55,755 bases of DNA from an uncultured Pseudomonadota bacterium (GCA_903867225.1 CAIPQN010000044.1:1-55755), one strand, 5' to 3'. Numbered from the stretch's first letter, positions 18,355 through 27,292 are shown. Program-made: numbers and translations. Notes: generated by a model not told the origin, from the letters alone.

Positions 18355-21300
18355 ATGCCTACATTTAATTTTTCATTTCCAACACCTAAACAACCGATTG
18401 TCACATGGTCTGGTTTTCGCGGTTGTGCTGACGCTTTAGCTTTAGCGACGGCGATTCAAACACACCAACGTTTATTTATTATCGTCACGCCCGATGCTCA
18501 TAGCGCATCACGCTTGGAACATGAACTCGCATTTTTCTTGAATCACTCACAGCCAATTTTGCACTTTCCTGATTGGGAAACGTTGCCTTATGACGTTTTT
18601 TCGCCGTTGCCCGAAATCGTGTCGGAACGCTTGCAAACATTGACGACATTACCAACAGTGAAAAGTGGCGCGTTAATCGTGGCAGTAAATACGTTAATGA
18701 ATCGTATAACACCGCCTGAATTTTTAGCACAACAAACATTTGTTTTAAAAATAGGTGATTCGATTGCGGACATCACCGAACATTTGAAACAACGTGGTTA
18801 TGAAGCGGTTTCACAAGTTTTCACACACGGTGAATTTGCGCGGCATGGTGGAATTTTAGATATTTTTGCGATGGGAAATCGTGTGCCGTTGCGGCTGGAA
18901 ATTGAAAATGGGGTTTTGAAATCCTTCCGCGCTTTTGATGTCGAAAGTCAGCGGGCTTTTTCCACTGACGAAACGATTGAATCATTAACGATTTTACCCG
19001 CGCGTGAATTTCCATTAGATGAAGTGAAAAAGGCAACCTTGTTTGATTATTTGCCGAAAAATGCGATTTTCGTTACGTTGCCAAATTTACAAAATGCGAT
19101 TTCTGATTTTGACAACGTTGTAAAAAGTCGTTTTGAATTAAGAAAAAACGACGCGTTTGCGCCTGAAAAATTATTTTTATCACCTGAGAATCTAGCGGGT
19201 GAATTTGAAAAACGCGAGCAAATTGTTTTCGACGTTTGTTCACCACTTCCCGACATTAGTTTTAACGCGCATTCCAAACAGCCTGCACACGCTTTAACGC
19301 AATTTGTTACCAATTTTGAAGGCAAAATTTTATTTGTTGCCGAATCAGCGGGACATCGTGAAGCCTTATTGCAAACGTTAAAACGCGAATCAATTTATCC
19401 AAAAATCGTCACCGATTGGCAGGCGTTTTTAAGTTCTGAACACACGCATTGCATCACTGTTGCATCGTTGGACGCGGGTTTGATTCTTGAAAAACCAGTG
19501 TTAGCGTTGATTACCGAAAGCCAATTATCAGGTGAAAAAGTCGCGCAACGTCGGCGACGCAAAACGTCAGCGCGACAATTGGAAACATTGGTCGCGAATT
19601 TAAATGAACTCACGATTGGTGCGCCCGTCGTGCATTTAGAACATGGTGTTGGGCGATATTTGGGGTTGCAAACGCTCACCATCGGTGGTTTGGAAGGTGA
19701 GTTTTTAGCCATTAGTTATGCGGACGATGCCAAACTTTATGTACCAGTCGCGGCATTGCACGTCATTTCACGTTACACGGGAATGAGCGAAGAAAACGCG
19801 CCGCTGCACAAATTAGGCTCTGACCAATGGCAAAAAGCCAAACAAAAAGCGATTTCACGAATTCACGATGTTGCGGCTGAATTGTTGGAAATTCATGCCA
19901 AACGTGCCGCACATGAACATTCCGCTGTGCCATTATTTGAACGTATTGATGAGAACGAATATGTAAGTTTTGCACAGGGTTTTCGGTTTGAAGAAACACC
20001 TGATCAAGCGCGTGCTATTGAAGATATTATCAACGATTTCAACCAAGCTAAACCGATGGACAGAGTCATTTGTGGCGACGTGGGTTTTGGCAAAACAGAA
20101 GTGGCGATGCGAGCAGCATTTTTAGCGGTGCAAAGTGGCAAACAAGTCGCGGTTCTCGTGCCAACCACGTTATTAGCGCAACAACATCACGTCAATTTTT
20201 GCGATAGATTTGCCGATTTGCCGATGAAAATTGAATTATTGTCACGTTTCGTTACACCAAAAGAACAAAAACAAATCGCACAAGAACTCGAAAAAGGCAC
20301 GGTTGATATTGTCATCGGCACGCATAAATTGCTAGGCGAAGGGTTGAAATACAAAAATTTAGGTCTAGTTATTATTGATGAAGAACACCGTTTTGGCGTG
20401 CGTCAAAAAGAACAATTTAAAAAATTACGCGCTGAAATTGATTTGCTCACGCTGACCGCCACGCCGATTCCGCGCACATTGAATATGGCAATGAGCGGGC
20501 TGCGTGATATTTCGATTATCGCCAGTCCACCGCCGAATCGACATCCGATTAAAACGTTTATTAACGAATGGCAAGACGAACAAATTCGGGAAGCCTGTCA
20601 ACGTGAAATCAAACGGGGTGGACAAGTTTTTTTCCTGCACAACGATATTAAAAGCATGGAAAAAATGGCGGAAACGTTGAGTAAATTGATTCCCGAAGCA
20701 CGCATTGAAATTGCACACGGGCAAATGCACGGTAAAGAACTCGAACGTATCATGCTCGATTTTTATCATCAGCGTTTTAACGTGTTGCTGAGTACCACGA
20801 TTATTGAAAGCGGCATCGACATTCCCAGCGCGAATACGATTGTTATCAATCGTGCGGATAAATTAGGGCTGGCGGCGTTGCATCAATTACGCGGTCGAGT
20901 CGGGCGTTCGCATCATCGGGCGTATGCGTATTTTATTGTGCCACCCAAAGCACTAATGACAGCTGATGCGATTAAACGCCTCGATGCGATTGAAGCGGCT
21001 GGCGAATTGGGCGCAGGTTTCATGCTTTCGACGCACGATATGGAAATTCGTGGTGCAGGTGAATTACTTGGTGATGGTCAAAGCGGACAAATTCAAGAAA
21101 TTGGTTTTACGCTTTACACCGAATTATTAGAACGTGCAGTTTCAGCATTAAAAGCAGGTAAAACGCCCGAACTCGAAACGACGGCAACGGGTGCAGAAAT
21201 TGAGTTACAAGCGACGGCGTTAATTCCTGAAGATTATTTATTCGATGTGCATGAACGTTTGGTGCTTTATAAGCGTATTGCGAATGCTCAAACGGCGAAT

Positions 21301-21624
21301 GATTTGCGTGATTTACAAATTGAAATGATTGATAGATTTGGCTTGTTGCCTAACCCGACGAAAACGTTGTTTAGTGTCGCAAAACTCAAACAACAAGCAA
21401 CGCTTTTAGGCATTAGAAAAATCGACGTGCATTCAGAAGGTGGACGCATTTTATTTTTGCCTAAACCGAATATCGATTTAGGCAAATTGATTTCGCTGAT
21501 TCAATCACAGCCATCTTGTTATAAATTAGACGGGCAGGATAAGTTACGTTTTGTGCAGAAGTTTGAAGGTGTTGACGGGAAGATTAAGTTTGTTTCTGAG
21601 TTGTTAAATGCTTTGGAAAATTAG
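18355..21624 (+). CDS. mfd: Transcription-repair coupling factor
   Basis: DNA translocase that removes stalled RNA polymerase and recruits UvrA. 1089 residues, a little shorter than E. coli Mfd. Order: UvrB-like N-terminal part, RNA polymerase interaction domain (HLEHGVGRYLGL near 425-436), superfamily 2 helicase with Walker A GDVGFGKTE (K580) and DEEH (675-678), the TRG region with QLRGRVGRS, and the C-terminal TRCF autoinhibitory domain. The frame begins 104 bases from serC in a divergent arrangement. Confidence 0.97.
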   Translation: MPTFNFSFPTPKQPIVTWSGFRGCADALALATAIQTHQRLFIIVTPDAHSASRLEHELAFFLNHSQPILHFPDWETLPYDVFSPLPEIVSERLQTLTTLPTVKSGALIVAVNTLMNRITPPEFLAQQTFVLKIGDSIADITEHLKQRGYEAVSQVFTHGEFARHGGILDIFAMGNRVPLRLEIENGVLKSFRAFDVESQRAFSTDETIESLTILPAREFPLDEVKKATLFDYLPKNAIFVTLPNLQNAISDFDNVVKSRFELRKNDAFAPEKLFLSPENLAGEFEKREQIVFDVCSPLPDISFNAHSKQPAHALTQFVTNFEGKILFVAESAGHREALLQTLKRESIYPKIVTDWQAFLSSEHTHCITVASLDAGLILEKPVLALITESQLSGEKVAQRRRRKTSARQLETLVANLNELTIGAPVVHLEHGVGRYLGLQTLTIGGLEGEFLAISYADDAKLYVPVAALHVISRYTGMSEENAPLHKLGSDQWQKAKQKAISRIHDVAAELLEIHAKRAAHEHSAVPLFERIDENEYVSFAQGFRFEETPDQARAIEDIINDFNQAKPMDRVICGDVGFGKTEVAMRAAFLAVQSGKQVAVLVPTTLLAQQHHVNFCDRFADLPMKIELLSRFVTPKEQKQIAQELEKGTVDIVIGTHKLLGEGLKYKNLGLVIIDEEHRFGVRQKEQFKKLRAEIDLLTLTATPIPRTLNMAMSGLRDISIIASPPPNRHPIKTFINEWQDEQIREACQREIKRGGQVFFLHNDIKSMEKMAETLSKLIPEARIEIAHGQMHGKELERIMLDFYHQRFNVLLSTTIIESGIDIPSANTIVINRADKLGLAALHQLRGRVGRSHHRAYAYFIVPPKALMTADAIKRLDAIEAAGELGAGFMLSTHDMEIRGAGELLGDGQSGQIQEIGFTLYTELLERAVSALKAGKTPELETTATGAEIELQATALIPEDYLFDVHERLVLYKRIANAQTANDLRDLQIEMIDRFGLLPNPTKTLFSVAKLKQQATLLGIRKIDVHSEGGRILFLPKPNIDLGKLISLIQSQPSCYKLDGQDKLRFVQKFEGVDGKIKFVSELLNALEN

Positions 21625-21678
21625 AAAAAGCGGTATAAAATCCACACAAATATAAATTTAATTCTCAAGGGATAAAAA

Positions 21679-21744
<66 letters not shown>

Positions 21745-21763
21745 ATTCAGTTTAAATGCTGTC

Positions 21764-21841
21764 AAGGCGTTTTTTGCCTTAAATTTTATTGAAGTTAAAC
21801 CTTTTGAACCCGCTGGTGCGTTGAGCAACAGCGGGTTTTTT
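21764..21841 (+). terminator. Tandem terminator-like hairpins after the repeat ORF
   Basis: First hairpin: AAGGC / GCCTT at 21764-21780, followed by AAATTTTATT. Second and stronger: AACCCGCTG / CAGCGGGTT at 21807-21837, followed by a T run. They lie between the repeat ORF and the gene at 21871, and would attenuate readthrough from upstream. Confidence 0.75.
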
Positions 21842-21870
21842 ATTGTCTTTTAAAAAGTTAGGAAATGCTT

Positions 21871-22548
21871 ATGTCCGATATTTCAGAAATCAAAAATGTA
21901 GTTATTGAAAGTCAAAATAGACTTGCTCAAATGTTAGGTGATTATTTATCAAAACAATCACTAACTGTAGATGCTTATCAGCGATATTTATCAATGCAAT
22001 ACCATTTAACAAAAGGTGTTCAGCGATATTTTATGAACATAGCCGCGCATGAAGATTTAGCAAAAATGAAATCACTTCGAGCATGGTTAGTGAATTTTTC
22101 TGATGAAGAAGAACATCACTATTTAATTGCAGAAAGCGATTTAAACAAACTTAATTTGCCAATACTTCCAATGCCTTTTGATGTCACTTTGTGGCACGCT
22201 CATTTCAAATCAATTGTTACAGAAAAACCGTTTGTGAGATTAGGAGCAGCTTGTGTGTTAGAAAATTTAGCAGGAGGAAATGCTAATAAATGGACACATG
22301 AAGCATTGAAAGCTGATTTCCTCACTAAAGAAAATACAAAATTTATCGTTATCCATCAGCATGAAGTTTTACCGCATGGAGATCAGATATTTTCTGCATT
22401 AGAACAAGTTTCTTTAACTCAAGAACATATACAAGATTTAGTTTTAGGAGCAAAACAAGCAACTGTTATGTTTCTTCGGATGATTGAGTGGGTATTCAAT
22501 CCTGAATGTTTATCTGTATTGGCAAATAATGGAAAACAACAATTATGA
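21871..22548 (+). CDS. Heme-oxygenase-like (TENA/PqqC-fold) putative metalloenzyme
   Basis: 225 residues, wholly helical. The spacing of acidic and His residues fits the heme-oxygenase-like superfamily that includes iron-dependent oxidases: E79-E81 with H82/H83, WHAHF (H109 and H111), the block CVLENLAGG (E131), and HQHEVLPHGD (H162, H164, E165, H169, D171). Such enzymes use heme, a diiron centre or only acid-base residues, so the reaction cannot be fixed here. The start at 21871 has TTAGGA at good spacing; the ATG at 21865 is too close to it. Overlaps the acyltransferase gene by 4 bases. Likely same pathway. Confidence 0.62.
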   Translation: MSDISEIKNVVIESQNRLAQMLGDYLSKQSLTVDAYQRYLSMQYHLTKGVQRYFMNIAAHEDLAKMKSLRAWLVNFSDEEEHHYLIAESDLNKLNLPILPMPFDVTLWHAHFKSIVTEKPFVRLGAACVLENLAGGNANKWTHEALKADFLTKENTKFIVIHQHEVLPHGDQIFSALEQVSLTQEHIQDLVLGAKQATVMFLRMIEWVFNPECLSVLANNGKQQL

Positions 22549-23168
22549 CTGTTGTAAAAGTTGCTAACACCGACGAAGAACGACAAAGAATTTTTCAATT
22601 TCGTTATTCAATTTATATCGAGCAACAAGGTAAATCATACGAAGCTGACCATAAAAATCGACTTCTATTTGATGCGGCTGATGACGATTCAGCCGCCCTA
22701 CTTTATACAACAGATAAAAATGGCAATGTGGTTTCAACAATGCGAATAAATTGGGGTTATAAGCATTTTATTGAATGCGATTTTATGAAGTTGTCGTTTT
22801 TTCAACACTGTTTTTCAGATGATGATGTGATGTTTTGTTCTCGTCTAATGACGTTGCCAAATTACAAAACACATGTTTTGAAACTATTTCTTGAAGGTTA
22901 TCGAATGGCAAGAAAGCGAGGTGTTATAGCTTGTTTTTCCCATTGCGACACAAAGTTAATTCCGTTTTTCAAAAAGCTAGGATTTTTGACTTATGGACAA
23001 TCATATTACATAGAAGGCGTTGGAGAGCAGCAGTCGTTGTTGTTGTTGGATGATAAAGAGCATTTTGCAAAAATATCCAGTCCACTTTTAAAAATTTCGG
23101 AGGAATTTGAATCAGACAAATGGAAGAGACTTAGCGACTTGAAACAAATAAGTAGAATTTTAAATTAA
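22545..23168 (+). CDS. GNAT-fold acyltransferase, autoinducer-synthase/FeeM-like
   Basis: 207 residues. The N-terminal block FRYSIYIEQQGK (19-30) and the following acidic stretch, with SRLMTLPNYK and a later EGYRMARKRGVIACFSHCD, match the layout of N-acyl amino acid synthases and LuxI-like acyltransferases, which use acyl-ACP. The tail FFKKLGFLTYGQSYYIEGVG is typical of the fold's last strands. Product and substrate unknown; N-acyl amino acids or N-acyl-homoserine-lactone-like signals are options. Coupled to the heme-oxygenase-like gene (ATGA overlap). Confidence 0.65.
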   Translation: MTVVKVANTDEERQRIFQFRYSIYIEQQGKSYEADHKNRLLFDAADDDSAALLYTTDKNGNVVSTMRINWGYKHFIECDFMKLSFFQHCFSDDDVMFCSRLMTLPNYKTHVLKLFLEGYRMARKRGVIACFSHCDTKLIPFFKKLGFLTYGQSYYIEGVGEQQSLLLLDDKEHFAKISSPLLKISEEFESDKWKRLSDLKQISRILN

Positions 23169-23178
23169 GGTGCATATA

Positions 23179-23314
23179 GTGAAAAAATTGAAAAAAATAT
23201 AAAAAGCTAATAGAAGAGCTTGTAGAAGAGCTTTTAAAAAATAAAAAATTTGATGCCATAAAAAAACTTTTGCGTTATCAAGATAAGAAAACTGAAATGG
23301 CAGAGGATGAATAA
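23179..23314 (+). pseudogene. Frameshifted small gene (poly-A tract)
   Basis: A GTG at 23179 with AAGG 8 bases upstream reads seven codons and stops at TAA 23200-23202. Removing one A from the seven-A run at 23191-23197 would join it to an open frame of about 38 codons (TAT at 23198 to TAA 23312-23314) whose stop lies next to the ATG at 23316. The joined product would be a Lys/Glu-rich helical peptide of about 45 residues. The downstream half has no ATG, GTG or TTG before 23270. Either a mutation, a sequencing error, or slippage at the A run. Confidence 0.5.
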
Positions 23315-23315
23315 T

Positions 23316-23621
23316 ATGATAAATACAGAGCTTATTATTTATTCTTCTGTTCTTTTATGTACGGTTGGAATCTTTGCTTTTACTATAATTGCAGGAATTG
23401 CGTTTTATAAAACAGGTCAAGGCGGAGCTAAATCTTTCGGACTGCTTTTTGAACGAGGTAATTTTTTGCGAATAATTACAACCGTCTTGATTATCCAAGC
23501 TACTATCCTTTTGAGTGCCATTGATAAGTTGCAATCTGAGGGAGCGGCATCAATTCTTAGTGGTGTTGCTGGTTATGTGCTTGGTGGAATTAGTAAAAAA
23601 AATAAAAAAATAGAAGAATAA
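23316..23621 (+). CDS. Small membrane protein, function unknown
   Basis: 101 residues. Helix 1 (about 8-30) and helix 2 (about 50-70), then a Gly-rich segment (GVAGYVLGGISKK) that may form a third helix, and a Lys-rich tail. The start at 23316 has GAGG at good distance; the ATG at 23307 is placed inside that site. The upstream mini-gene stops one base before it. Part of the heme-oxygenase-like/acyltransferase run. No homologue recognised. Confidence 0.5.
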   Translation: MINTELIIYSSVLLCTVGIFAFTIIAGIAFYKTGQGGAKSFGLLFERGNFLRIITTVLIIQATILLSAIDKLQSEGAASILSGVAGYVLGGISKKNKKIEE

Positions 23622-23632
23622 GGATCTAACAA

Positions 23633-24256
23633 ATGTGTTTTTCTGCTGAAGCAAGTTTTGGTGCAGGTTTAGTCTGCTCTGCGATAGGCGCGATGTCATT
23701 GCGTATTGCAAACAAAAAAGATTTATTGATTGCTGCAATTCCTCTTTTATTTGGCATACAGCAAATAATAGAAGGTTTCGTTTGGTTATTTGAAGGAAAA
23801 GGATTTGGTTACTTTAGTGGTTTTATTTTTATAACAATTGCGTTTTGCTTTTGGACAATCTATATTCCGATTGCAACATTTGTTTCTGAAACAGACAAAG
23901 TTAAACAAAATTTGATGTTGTTATTATTACCTTTCGGCTTATACCTTAGTAGTTATGGGGCATATAGTTTGTCATTTCCTTTGCGAATTGATTTATCAAC
24001 AAATCAAATTCAATACATTTTATCTGTACCAAGTTCCGTATTTTTAGAATATCTATATTCGACCGTTGTGTTAGCTCCGTTATTTTTGATGAAAAATTTA
24101 TACCTTAAACTTTTTGGTGCATCGGTTTTAATCTTCTTTATCGTTTCAACTTTATTTTTTAATCCCGCTAGGTTTTCCGTTTGGTGTTTTTTTGCGGCAT
24201 TATCTTCGATACTAATTTTTTTAGCTGTTCATCAAAAGAAATTTTCACATATCTGA
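23633..24256 (+). CDS. DUF6629 family integral membrane protein
   Basis: 207 residues with about six membrane segments. The opening MCFSAEASFGAG and the following IPLLFGIQQIIEGFVWLFEG are family-wide features of DUF6629 proteins, which have no known function. It ends the accessory operon with a terminator 4 bases later. The conserved Cys2, Gln-Gln and Glu residues inside the membrane segments suggest a metal- or lipid-related role, but this is only an inference. Confidence 0.75.
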   Translation: MCFSAEASFGAGLVCSAIGAMSLRIANKKDLLIAAIPLLFGIQQIIEGFVWLFEGKGFGYFSGFIFITIAFCFWTIYIPIATFVSETDKVKQNLMLLLLPFGLYLSSYGAYSLSFPLRIDLSTNQIQYILSVPSSVFLEYLYSTVVLAPLFLMKNLYLKLFGASVLIFFIVSTLFFNPARFSVWCFFAALSSILIFLAVHQKKFSHI

Positions 24257-24260
24257 TACA

Positions 24261-24289
24261 AAAAAGGCTGGCAAAAACCAGCTTTTTTT
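24261..24289 (+). terminator. Terminator of the acyltransferase operon
   Basis: AAAAAGGCTGG pairs with CCAGCTTTTTTT around CAAAAA, with one bulged G. It lies directly after the DUF6629 stop. Confidence 0.85.
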
Positions 24290-24438
24290 ATTTGTGCTTT
24301 GAAAATGATTGCTCAGAGACAATTTAAAATATAAAAATTTGAAGCTGGCGATTGCAGCGTTATTGAAAATACCAACAATCTAAACGCACGCGATTTGAAT
24401 CGAACAGCCGCTAAAAGTAACAAAAATCATGAATTTTG

Positions 24439-24466
24439 TTGTCATCATGCAGTTATTGGTTATAAT
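24439..24466 (+). promoter_or_regulatory. Sigma-70 promoter of the 4.5S RNA gene
   Basis: TTGTCA at 24439-24444 and TATAAT at 24461-24466 with a 16-base spacer. Transcription would start near 24473, about 29 bases before the mature RNA, similar to the RNase P-trimmed leader of E. coli 4.5S RNA. The segment 24290-24438 holds no gene. Confidence 0.8.
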
Positions 24467-24501
24467 GTGCAGGTCTTCAGCCAATCGGCTGACATCATTA
24501 T

Positions 24502-24615
24502 GGTAGTTGTATCGGTTCTCTCGCAACGATACGCTGTGAACTCCGCCAGGTACGGAAGTAAGCAACGGTAACAGCAGATTCGTGTGCCGAGATGTAGCTG
24601 GTACAATTGCCACCC
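24502..24615 (+). ncRNA. ffs: 4.5S signal recognition particle RNA
   Basis: 114 nucleotides, the same size as E. coli 4.5S RNA. The ends GGTAGTTGTA and TACAATTGCC pair over ten positions including G-U pairs. Conserved parts are GGTTCTCTCGCAACG, the apical GGTACGGAAGTAAGCA tetraloop region that binds Ffh, and GTGTGCCGAGATGTAGCTGG. The RNA with Ffh directs membrane proteins to the translocon. Lies directly before dnaX. Confidence 0.95.
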
Positions 24616-24642
24616 AAAATTCCCCAATCAGAATATCCCGTC

Positions 24643-26241
24643 ATGAATTATCAGGTTCTAGCTAGAAAGTGGCGACCGCATAATTTCACAGAAGTCGTCG
24701 GACAAGCTCACGTTATAACTTCACTAACCAATGCGTTAAAACACCAACGTCTGCATCAAGCCTATTTATTTACAGGCACACGCGGCGTAGGCAAAACCAC
24801 GTTGGCGCGAATTTTAGCGAAAGCGATGAACTGTGAAAATTTGCAAGATTTCAATCCCTGCGGACAATGCGACATTTGCCGCGCCGTAGACGAAGGGCGA
24901 TTTTTAGACTTAATTGAAGTCGATGCAGCCTCGCGTACCAAAGTCGAAGATACCCGCGATTTACTCGATAACGCGCAATACGCGCCGAATCAAGGACGTT
25001 ACAAAGTTTATCTCATCGATGAAGTTCACATGTTATCGGGGCATAGTTTTAATGCCTTGCTCAAAACCCTCGAAGAGCCACCCGCTCACGTTAAATTCCT
25101 GCTCGCGACAACGGATCCACACAAAATCCCTGTCACGGTTTTATCTCGCTGTTTACAACTTAATCTGAAACGCCTTTTGCCGAGCGAAATTTTTACGCAA
25201 ATGGGGTTTATTTTAGGGCAAGAAGGCATTTCGTTTGAAGCCGAAGCGTTAAAATTGATTTCCCGCGCGGCAGATGGCAGCATGCGCGACGGATTGAGTT
25301 TGCTTGATCAAGCAATTGTGTATGGCAATGGCGCGGTGAATAACGACGAAGTTCACGCGATGCTCGGTTCGATTGCAAGTCAGCCTGTTGAATCCATTTT
25401 GCACGCTTTGGCGCAAGCCGACGCGGGTGCAATTTTGAATCAAATCGACGATTTAAGTCAGCTCAGTCCCGATTTCAGCGATTTATTACAGCAGATTTTG
25501 CAATTTTTACATCGCGTTGCGTTGGTTCAGCACGTTCCAACCACGCTCACACATGATTTAGATGTTGAAGTAGTGGCGCATTTAGCGAAAGCGATGACAC
25601 CCGAAGATGTGCAGCTTTATTACCAAATTGGTTTGCTGGGACAAAAAGATTTAGAACTTGCGCCCGATCCACGCAGCGGTTTTGAAATGGTGATGTTGCG
25701 AATGTTGACGTTCCGTCCCGTGCAAAATGGCAATGTGCAATCCGTTCAAGTACAGAAACCTGTTCCGCAAACGCAAGTACGTCCTCAAGCGCAAATTCAA
25801 CCGCCACAAGTTGCACAACCGATTCAAAAACAAACTGCATCAATGGTTTCAAATACGCCGAATTTTTCCGACAATTGGGAAACGATTTTGGTGAGTTTGA
25901 AAGTGGGGCGAATGATTAAAGAAATTGCGAAACATTGTGTTTTGGAATCACTCGACGAAACACAATGTCGTTTGAATTTAGATCCGAATCAACACAGTTT
26001 GCTTGATGCAGATGTCACTGCAAAAATTGAATCGGCGTTGCGCGAAATGTTTGGCAAGCCAATTGTATTAACGATTGACGTGAAAGAACTCGCAACACAT
26101 ACGCCCGCGCAGCAAGTTGTTCATGCACAGGAAAATCGTCAACAAGCGGCAGTTGACGCAATTCATCAAGATCCAAATGTAATTTATGCTAAAACGCATT
26201 TTGACGCACAAGTTTTACCCGAAACGATTCAACCGTATTAA
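24643..26241 (+). CDS. dnaX: DNA polymerase III subunit gamma/tau
   Basis: Clamp-loader ATPase. 532 residues from ATG 24643, opening MNYQVLARKWRPHNF as in the family; the frame extends back to 24607 but would overlap the 4.5S RNA. Walker A GTRGVGKT (45-52), zinc Cys C64, C73, C76 and C79, DEVH (126-129), and the SRC sensor. A Gln/Pro-rich linker (about 365-400) is followed by the tau C-terminal part. It is shorter than E. coli tau (643). I saw no clear frameshift signal for a gamma form. ybaB follows 30 bases later. Confidence 0.95.
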   Translation: MNYQVLARKWRPHNFTEVVGQAHVITSLTNALKHQRLHQAYLFTGTRGVGKTTLARILAKAMNCENLQDFNPCGQCDICRAVDEGRFLDLIEVDAASRTKVEDTRDLLDNAQYAPNQGRYKVYLIDEVHMLSGHSFNALLKTLEEPPAHVKFLLATTDPHKIPVTVLSRCLQLNLKRLLPSEIFTQMGFILGQEGISFEAEALKLISRAADGSMRDGLSLLDQAIVYGNGAVNNDEVHAMLGSIASQPVESILHALAQADAGAILNQIDDLSQLSPDFSDLLQQILQFLHRVALVQHVPTTLTHDLDVEVVAHLAKAMTPEDVQLYYQIGLLGQKDLELAPDPRSGFEMVMLRMLTFRPVQNGNVQSVQVQKPVPQTQVRPQAQIQPPQVAQPIQKQTASMVSNTPNFSDNWETILVSLKVGRMIKEIAKHCVLESLDETQCRLNLDPNQHSLLDADVTAKIESALREMFGKPIVLTIDVKELATHTPAQQVVHAQENRQQAAVDAIHQDPNVIYAKTHFDAQVLPETIQPY

Positions 26242-26271
26242 CTTTATTAACTTTCAAAATAGGAAAAATAA

Positions 26272-26595
26272 ATGAAAAACGCATTAGGTAATTTGATGCA
26301 ACAAGCTCAAAAAATGCAGGAAGATTTGAAATCAGTTCAAGACGAATTGGCATTAATGCAAGTCGTTGGCGAATCAGGCGGTGGTTTGGTTAGCATCGTG
26401 ATGACAGGAAAACGCGAAGCACGCAAAGTCACGATTGATCCGTCATTGGTTGGCGAAGATAGAGATATGCTTGAGGATTTAGTTGCCGCTGCAATCAATG
26501 ATGCTGTTCATAAAGCCGACAAAATGAAAAAAGAAAAAATGTCGGCGATTACCGCTGGAATACCTTTGCCAGCAGGTTTTAGTTTGCCGTTTTAA
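26272..26595 (+). CDS. ybaB: YbaB/EbfC nucleoid-associated protein
   Basis: 107 residues; binds DNA as a dimer and helps organise the nucleoid. Opens with the family's MKNALGNLMQQAQKMQ helix and carries SGGGLVSIVMTG and KVTIDPSLV, ending in AGIPLPAGFSLPF. The dnaX-ybaB order is conserved, but the recR gene usually third is replaced here by hinT. Confidence 0.95.
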   Translation: MKNALGNLMQQAQKMQEDLKSVQDELALMQVVGESGGGLVSIVMTGKREARKVTIDPSLVGEDRDMLEDLVAAAINDAVHKADKMKKEKMSAITAGIPLPAGFSLPF

Positions 26596-26610
26596 TTTTG
26601 GAATTGAATT

Positions 26611-26949
26611 ATGAGTGATTGTCTATTTTGTAAAATGGCGGCGAGTGAAATCGTGCCAAATATAGTTTTTGAAGATGACGATATTTTGGCTTTTCACGAT
26701 ATTGCGCCGCAAGCCCCGATTCATATTTTGATTATTCCGAAAAAACATATTTCAACTTTGAATGATGCCGAAGATACATTATTGTTAGGTAAACTCATGC
26801 AAACCACAGCGCAATTAGCTAAAAAATTGGGCGTTGCCGATGCGGGTTATCGTACCGTTATCAACTGTAACGAACTTGGTGGGCAAGCGGTCTATCATTT
26901 GCATATTCATTTATTGGCAGGACGACAAATGTTGTGGTCGCCAGGTTAA
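26611..26949 (+). CDS. hinT: HIT-family purine nucleoside phosphoramidase (HinT)
   Basis: 112 residues. Zinc-binding-like CxxCK start (CLFCK), and the histidine triad HLHIHLL at 96-102 with H98 as nucleophile. The end GRQMLWSPG corresponds to the C-terminal loop of HinT proteins. Hydrolyses AMP-amino bonds, such as adenylated amines. It takes the place of recR after ybaB. Confidence 0.92.
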   Translation: MSDCLFCKMAASEIVPNIVFEDDDILAFHDIAPQAPIHILIIPKKHISTLNDAEDTLLLGKLMQTTAQLAKKLGVADAGYRTVINCNELGGQAVYHLHIHLLAGRQMLWSPG

Positions 26950-26956
26950 TTTGAAT

Positions 26957-27292
26957 ATGGAAAAAGAAATTCAATGGGTAGGCACCGCGTATCAAGACAT
27001 TCTCAACTTCCCCGTTGATGCTAAAAAAGAAGCGGGTTTTCAATTAGGCAAAATTCAAGCTGGTCTTGAGCCTGATGATTGGAAACCCTTTAATGCGATT
27101 GGTGCTGGTACAAATGAATTACGATTTCGTGATTCAACGGGGATTTATCGCGTTATGTATGTGGCTAAATTTGAAGAAGCCATTTATGTATTGCACTGCG
27201 TTCAAAAGAAAACACAGACAACAACAAAACAAGATAAAGCAATTGCCACAGAACGCTACAAAGCTGTTATTCAGCGAAGGGGAATGAAATGA
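26957..27292 (+). CDS. Phage-derived Gp49-like/HigB-type toxin
   Basis: 111 residues from ATG 26957, 7 bases after hinT. The core FQLGKIQAGLEPDDWKPFNAIG followed by ELRFRD-STGIYRVMYVAK and VLHCVQKKTQTT is the signature of the RelE/HigB-like group annotated as phage-related Gp49-like; they are ribosome-dependent mRNA endonucleases. The upstream extension of the frame (26834) lies inside hinT. Overlaps the antitoxin gene by 4 bases (ATGA), the usual toxin-first order of HigBA. Confidence 0.85.
   Translation: MEKEIQWVGTAYQDILNFPVDAKKEAGFQLGKIQAGLEPDDWKPFNAIGAGTNELRFRDSTGIYRVMYVAKFEEAIYVLHCVQKKTQTTTKQDKAIATERYKAVIQRRGMK

Noticed and set aside
21746-21853. Longer protein in the second frame after the CAAG repeat
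   Set aside because: It would be encoded by the terminator hairpin itself and looks like chance coding; kept only as a possible alternative frame.
23191-23202. Programmed -1 frameshift at the A7 run
   Set aside because: A -1 shift leads to a stop soon after (AAT ATA AAA AGC TAA); only +1 or loss of an A opens the long frame.
24380-24613. A minus-strand ORF of 77 codons opposite the 4.5S RNA
   Set aside because: It lies entirely across the ffs gene and its promoter, and its product matches no motif.
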